Position numbers and translations under genes: made by a program | The notes under the pieces: model-generated | Told to the model about the DNA's origin: nothing | Databases searched by the model: none | The model's input: only the letters and a program-made list of their open reading frames with translations | Shown here: piece by piece, positions 61,530 through 64,000 of the stretch | Position numbering within the stretch: the first letter of the stretch is position 1 | How the letters are laid out: each line of letters starts with the position of its first letter | DNA from: Klebsiella oxytoca NBRC 105695 | GTDB taxonomy: Bacteria > Pseudomonadota > Gammaproteobacteria > Enterobacterales > Enterobacteriaceae | Direction: 5' to 3' | Length of the DNA stretch: 64,000 bases | Assembly: GCF_001598695.1 (NCBI RefSeq) | Contig: NZ_BCZK01000017.1 | Span: 1 to 64,000, forward strand

Positions 61530-62894
61530 TTACATCGTTCCGGGAACGGGCGTGGCCCTGAAGGCGTTTACCGCCCTGTCCATCAGCACCCGATCGTCGC
61601 TTCCGCTATCCAGTATCGTGTTTTGCGCGGATTCTTTTTCTACCTGCACGGCAACCGCATCAAGCTCCTTTAACCTGGCCGTCGTCAGCAAAGCGCTGAC
61701 CTGCGCCGCAAAGCAGGCATCCTCTTCGGAGGGCTGCGCCTGCGCCGCTGACGTCTCCGTGGTCGCCACGATATGGTTATTCGCAATATAATTCCCTTTC
61801 CCGGAAACCAGCCGGATGATGACCGGTTTTATTCCCAGCGGCTTGAGATACTGGATATCAATCGTTTCGGAAATATGATTGGCAATCAACGAATTATGAC
61901 TACCATTGATATGCAGCAGACCATAGGCATCATCCAGGCCGTTGTCATAGGTCTGCATCGGCGGCCAGGGTTCGCGATCGCGGAAAAAATGATTGGCCGC
62001 GATGAGATTCTCCGCACTGTTATTCTCCAGTACCAACATCCCTGGATAAAATGAGTGCAACCGATTACCGGTCACGGTAGAACGAACAACGCCAGATAAA
62101 TGAACGCTGCTGGCGCCACGCGGAAAGATATTATTGCCAGAAATTAATAACCCACCAAAGTTTTGGGCATAAATCGAATAGCCTTTATAGCCTGCGCCAA
62201 TCAGGTTATCGGTTATTTTAGAAGCCTGTCCAGCGCCACGAAGCTCGATGCAGTTGCCGCATTCGGCGATAAAGTTATTATGGATCGCCATAGCATCACT
62301 ATTGTACGTCGTGAGACCATGCTCAAGATAGATAAATCCCATGCCGGTAATCCGGAAAGCATCCTGAGCGCTGGCGATATAAATCCCGGTTTTGCCGTTA
62401 ATATAGCTATTTTCCGGATCGTTGTTTCCCAGCCCATCATCAATAAAATGCAAGCCATCAATACAGAAGTTTTCAAACGCCACTGAACTTATTCGCGGTG
62501 CTCCGCTGCGTTTCACGTAAAATGCAGCGCCAGCGTGTTCTTCATCACCGGGCTGCGGGCAAAGATCGACCAGGATACGGCTACCACCCGGCCATATATC
62601 ATGCAAATTCGCCCACTCGTCAGCCGGCGTATTAAAGCGAATACTTGAAGAGACAAACCCGTGTCCGGCGCCCATTATTTTTAAATAACTGATATCAATC
62701 AAAACCTGAGTCGTCAGATGATAATCGCCGGGCGGGATATAGATAGCGGCGCCGGGTTTTCCACCATTATTCATGTCGGTTGCGGTTTGCCGATTTTTAA
62801 TATCGAGAATAATACTGTTGATAACTTCGCCGATATCCTTATACGGATTACCGATATGCCACTGCGTCACGTCATAATAATTATTATGCGTCAT
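61530..62894 (-). CDS. GH91 family enzyme (inulin fructotransferase / difructose-anhydride hydrolase)
   Basis: Right-handed beta-helix protein of 454 residues that resembles inulin fructotransferases along its whole length (NYYDVTQWHIGNPYKDIGEV, YIPPGDYHL, FNTPADEW, WPGGSRI, ILDSGSD). Two acidic residues, Asp200 (NSDAMAIHNN) and Glu211 (FIAECGN), have the 11-residue spacing of the catalytic pair known from a Bacillus GH91 enzyme (Asp233/Glu244 as I recall). No signal peptide is present, unlike secreted inulinases of the family, so a cytoplasmic difructose anhydride III hydrolase is the better guess. It has a strong AGGAGG site and lies 103 bases after a GPH transporter gene. Confidence 0.82.
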   Translation of the reverse strand: MTHNNYYDVTQWHIGNPYKDIGEVINSIILDIKNRQTATDMNNGGKPGAAIYIPPGDYHLTTQVLIDISYLKIMGAGHGFVSSSIRFNTPADEWANLHDIWPGGSRILVDLCPQPGDEEHAGAAFYVKRSGAPRISSVAFENFCIDGLHFIDDGLGNNDPENSYINGKTGIYIASAQDAFRITGMGFIYLEHGLTTYNSDAMAIHNNFIAECGNCIELRGAGQASKITDNLIGAGYKGYSIYAQNFGGLLISGNNIFPRGASSVHLSGVVRSTVTGNRLHSFYPGMLVLENNSAENLIAANHFFRDREPWPPMQTYDNGLDDAYGLLHINGSHNSLIANHISETIDIQYLKPLGIKPVIIRLVSGKGNYIANNHIVATTETSAAQAQPSEEDACFAAQVSALLTTARLKELDAVAVQVEKESAQNTILDSGSDDRVLMDRAVNAFRATPVPGTM

Positions 62895-62997
62895 GAAGAA
62901 CCTCCTCTGCTATGAACAGAAAATCAATTAAAAAAACTGTTTTGATTAACACTGATATTTAATGATAAATAATACGGATAGCCTGATCCGCTGGCGA

Positions 62998-64000
62998 TTA
63001 ATCGCGTCCTTTTTCCAGTTCACGTTTTGCAAGATCGGCTTTGATTTTTTCAAGGAACGCGTTATTCAGCTTGAAGTAGCGCACCAGATACGCGCTGATG
63101 AAATAGCTCACCATCGGCAGTAGTGAGAACATCATGATGATGCCCTGAATGGTCTGCGCATTTTGCTGCGGCTCATTAGCGACATAGCCGGTAAACGCCA
63201 GAATCCACGCGACGATAGCGCCGGCCACCGCCAAACCCATTTTCAGCATAAAAAGGTTACCCGCGAAGGAGATACCGGTCAGGCGCTTGCCGAACTTCCA
63301 GTCACCGTAGTCATCAACGTCGGACATCATCGCCCACAGAATCGGGCCTGACTGAATTAAATGCAGAACGTTAATAATGATGAATAACGCCATCAGCGGG
63401 GTCAGGGATTGCGGATCGATAAACCACAGCGCAAATGACAGAACACCGAGAATAATATTAATAATGCGGAACAGCGCGAGTTTATCAAAGCGATCGGTCA
63501 GCGGTTTGGCAAGCACGCTGCCCAGCATATTACAGGCCACGCCCAGCGCCATAAACAATGTGATAAATCCGACAGAGGCCTTCATCACATAGGTAGCATA
63601 ATAAATGGTGACGCCGCCGCGGATGAAGGCCGGGAAAACATTTAGAAAGGTTATAGAGATCATCAATAGCCACTGATCGTTCTTGATAATATCCCGCAGG
63701 TCTTTCTTTAATGACTCGTTTTCCTTAACCGACACCACGCGCTCTTTTATGCTGGAAAAGCAGAAGAGAAACATCAGGGTTGCCGCGCCGCCCATAATCA
63801 TCATCGTCAGCTGGAAACCGGAGGCGCGGTCGCCATTACCCAGCCAGTCCGTTAACGGCAAAATAGATGAGGAGATAATTAACGTTGCCAGTCCGTTAAG
63901 GAAAAAACGCCATGACAGGCAGCCCATACGCTCTTTCTGATTGAGAGTAATCACGCCGCCAACCGAGCAATAGGGAATATTGATCGCGGTATAAATCAGC
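62998..64000 (-). CDS. GPH-family sugar:cation symporter (5' end beyond window)
   Basis: Partial gene; about 334 codons are inside the window and the frame stays open to the right edge (reading ...AINIPYCSVGGVITLNQKER), so the true start is outside. It has roughly nine hydrophobic segments in this part and the MelB-like features NQKERMGCLSWRF and SDVDDYGDWKFGKR of the glycoside-pentoside-hexuronide symporters. It lies upstream of the GH91 gene on the same strand and probably imports its substrate, perhaps a difructose anhydride or fructo-oligosaccharide. Confidence 0.82.
   Translation of the reverse strand, partial: LIYTAINIPYCSVGGVITLNQKERMGCLSWRFFLNGLATLIISSSILPLTDWLGNGDRASGFQLTMMIMGGAATLMFLFCFSSIKERVVSVKENESLKKDLRDIIKNDQWLLMISITFLNVFPAFIRGGVTIYYATYVMKASVGFITLFMALGVACNMLGSVLAKPLTDRFDKLALFRIINIILGVLSFALWFIDPQSLTPLMALFIIINVLHLIQSGPILWAMMSDVDDYGDWKFGKRLTGISFAGNLFMLKMGLAVAGAIVAWILAFTGYVANEPQQNAQTIQGIIMMFSLLPMVSYFISAYLVRYFKLNNAFLEKIKADLAKRELEKGRD

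Overview
The window is chromosomal DNA from a gamma-proteobacterium of the family Enterobacteriaceae. Most genes align in length, motifs and order with the E. coli K-12 segment murI-btuB-trmA ... argECBH-ppc ... metF-metLBJ ... hslVU-menA-rraA ... cpxPRA-sodA-rha, as I recall it. High GC content, a rhamnose ABC importer beside the E. coli-type rha genes, a fsaB-gldA unit without the frw/ptsA genes, and a GH91 fructan-type gene suggest Klebsiella, Raoultella or a close relative. The species is inference, not proof.

Layout. 1-84: an rRNA P1 promoter firing out of the left edge. 85-7771: murI, btuB with a cobalamin riboswitch, trmA, yijD, fabR, sthA, oxyR. 7868-7971: the OxyS small RNA. 8039-15519: arginine genes (argH, argB, argC, divergent argE) and ppc. 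15618-17265: zinc protein ZinT with a Zur-like site, then an AT-rich gap and a DUF1090 gene. 17568-21336: AraC regulator YijO, dihydroxyacetone-linked fsaB and gldA, and a DeoR regulator. 21386-27716: yijE, metF, a LysR/carboxymuconolactone-decarboxylase pair, a periplasmic 5'-nucleotidase and a zinc-ribbon protein of unknown role. 27691-32995: metL, metB, metJ, an internally deleted yiiX and a DUF2459 lipoprotein. 33039-41591: rpmE, priA, cytR, ftsN, hslVU, menA, rraA. 41652-48043: pfkA, fieF, cpxP (with CpxQ), cpxRA, yiiM, sodA. 48335-61475: the rhamnose locus. 61530-64000: a GH91 enzyme and a GPH-family sugar transporter that runs off the right edge.

Genes that work together. MetJ-type operators lie before metF, between metB and metJ, and, less expectedly, over the btuB promoter, so methionine and B12 supply may be co-regulated. 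RhaT and a complete ABC importer both bring in rhamnose; RhaM, RhaA, RhaB and RhaD convert it to DHAP and lactaldehyde, and an iron-type alcohol dehydrogenase can reduce the lactaldehyde to propanediol. The GH91 enzyme has no signal peptide and sits behind a sugar symporter, which fits import and intracellular cleavage of a difructose anhydride.

Most notable points: the GH91/GPH pair, the MetJ-like site at btuB, an ERIC element sitting inside the hslU terminator, loss of the catalytic half of yiiX, direct joining of rraA to pfkA, an OxyS RNA with a changed terminator loop, and a zinc-ribbon protein resembling an inactivated transposase. I found no CRISPR array, tRNA, intact insertion sequence or prophage.
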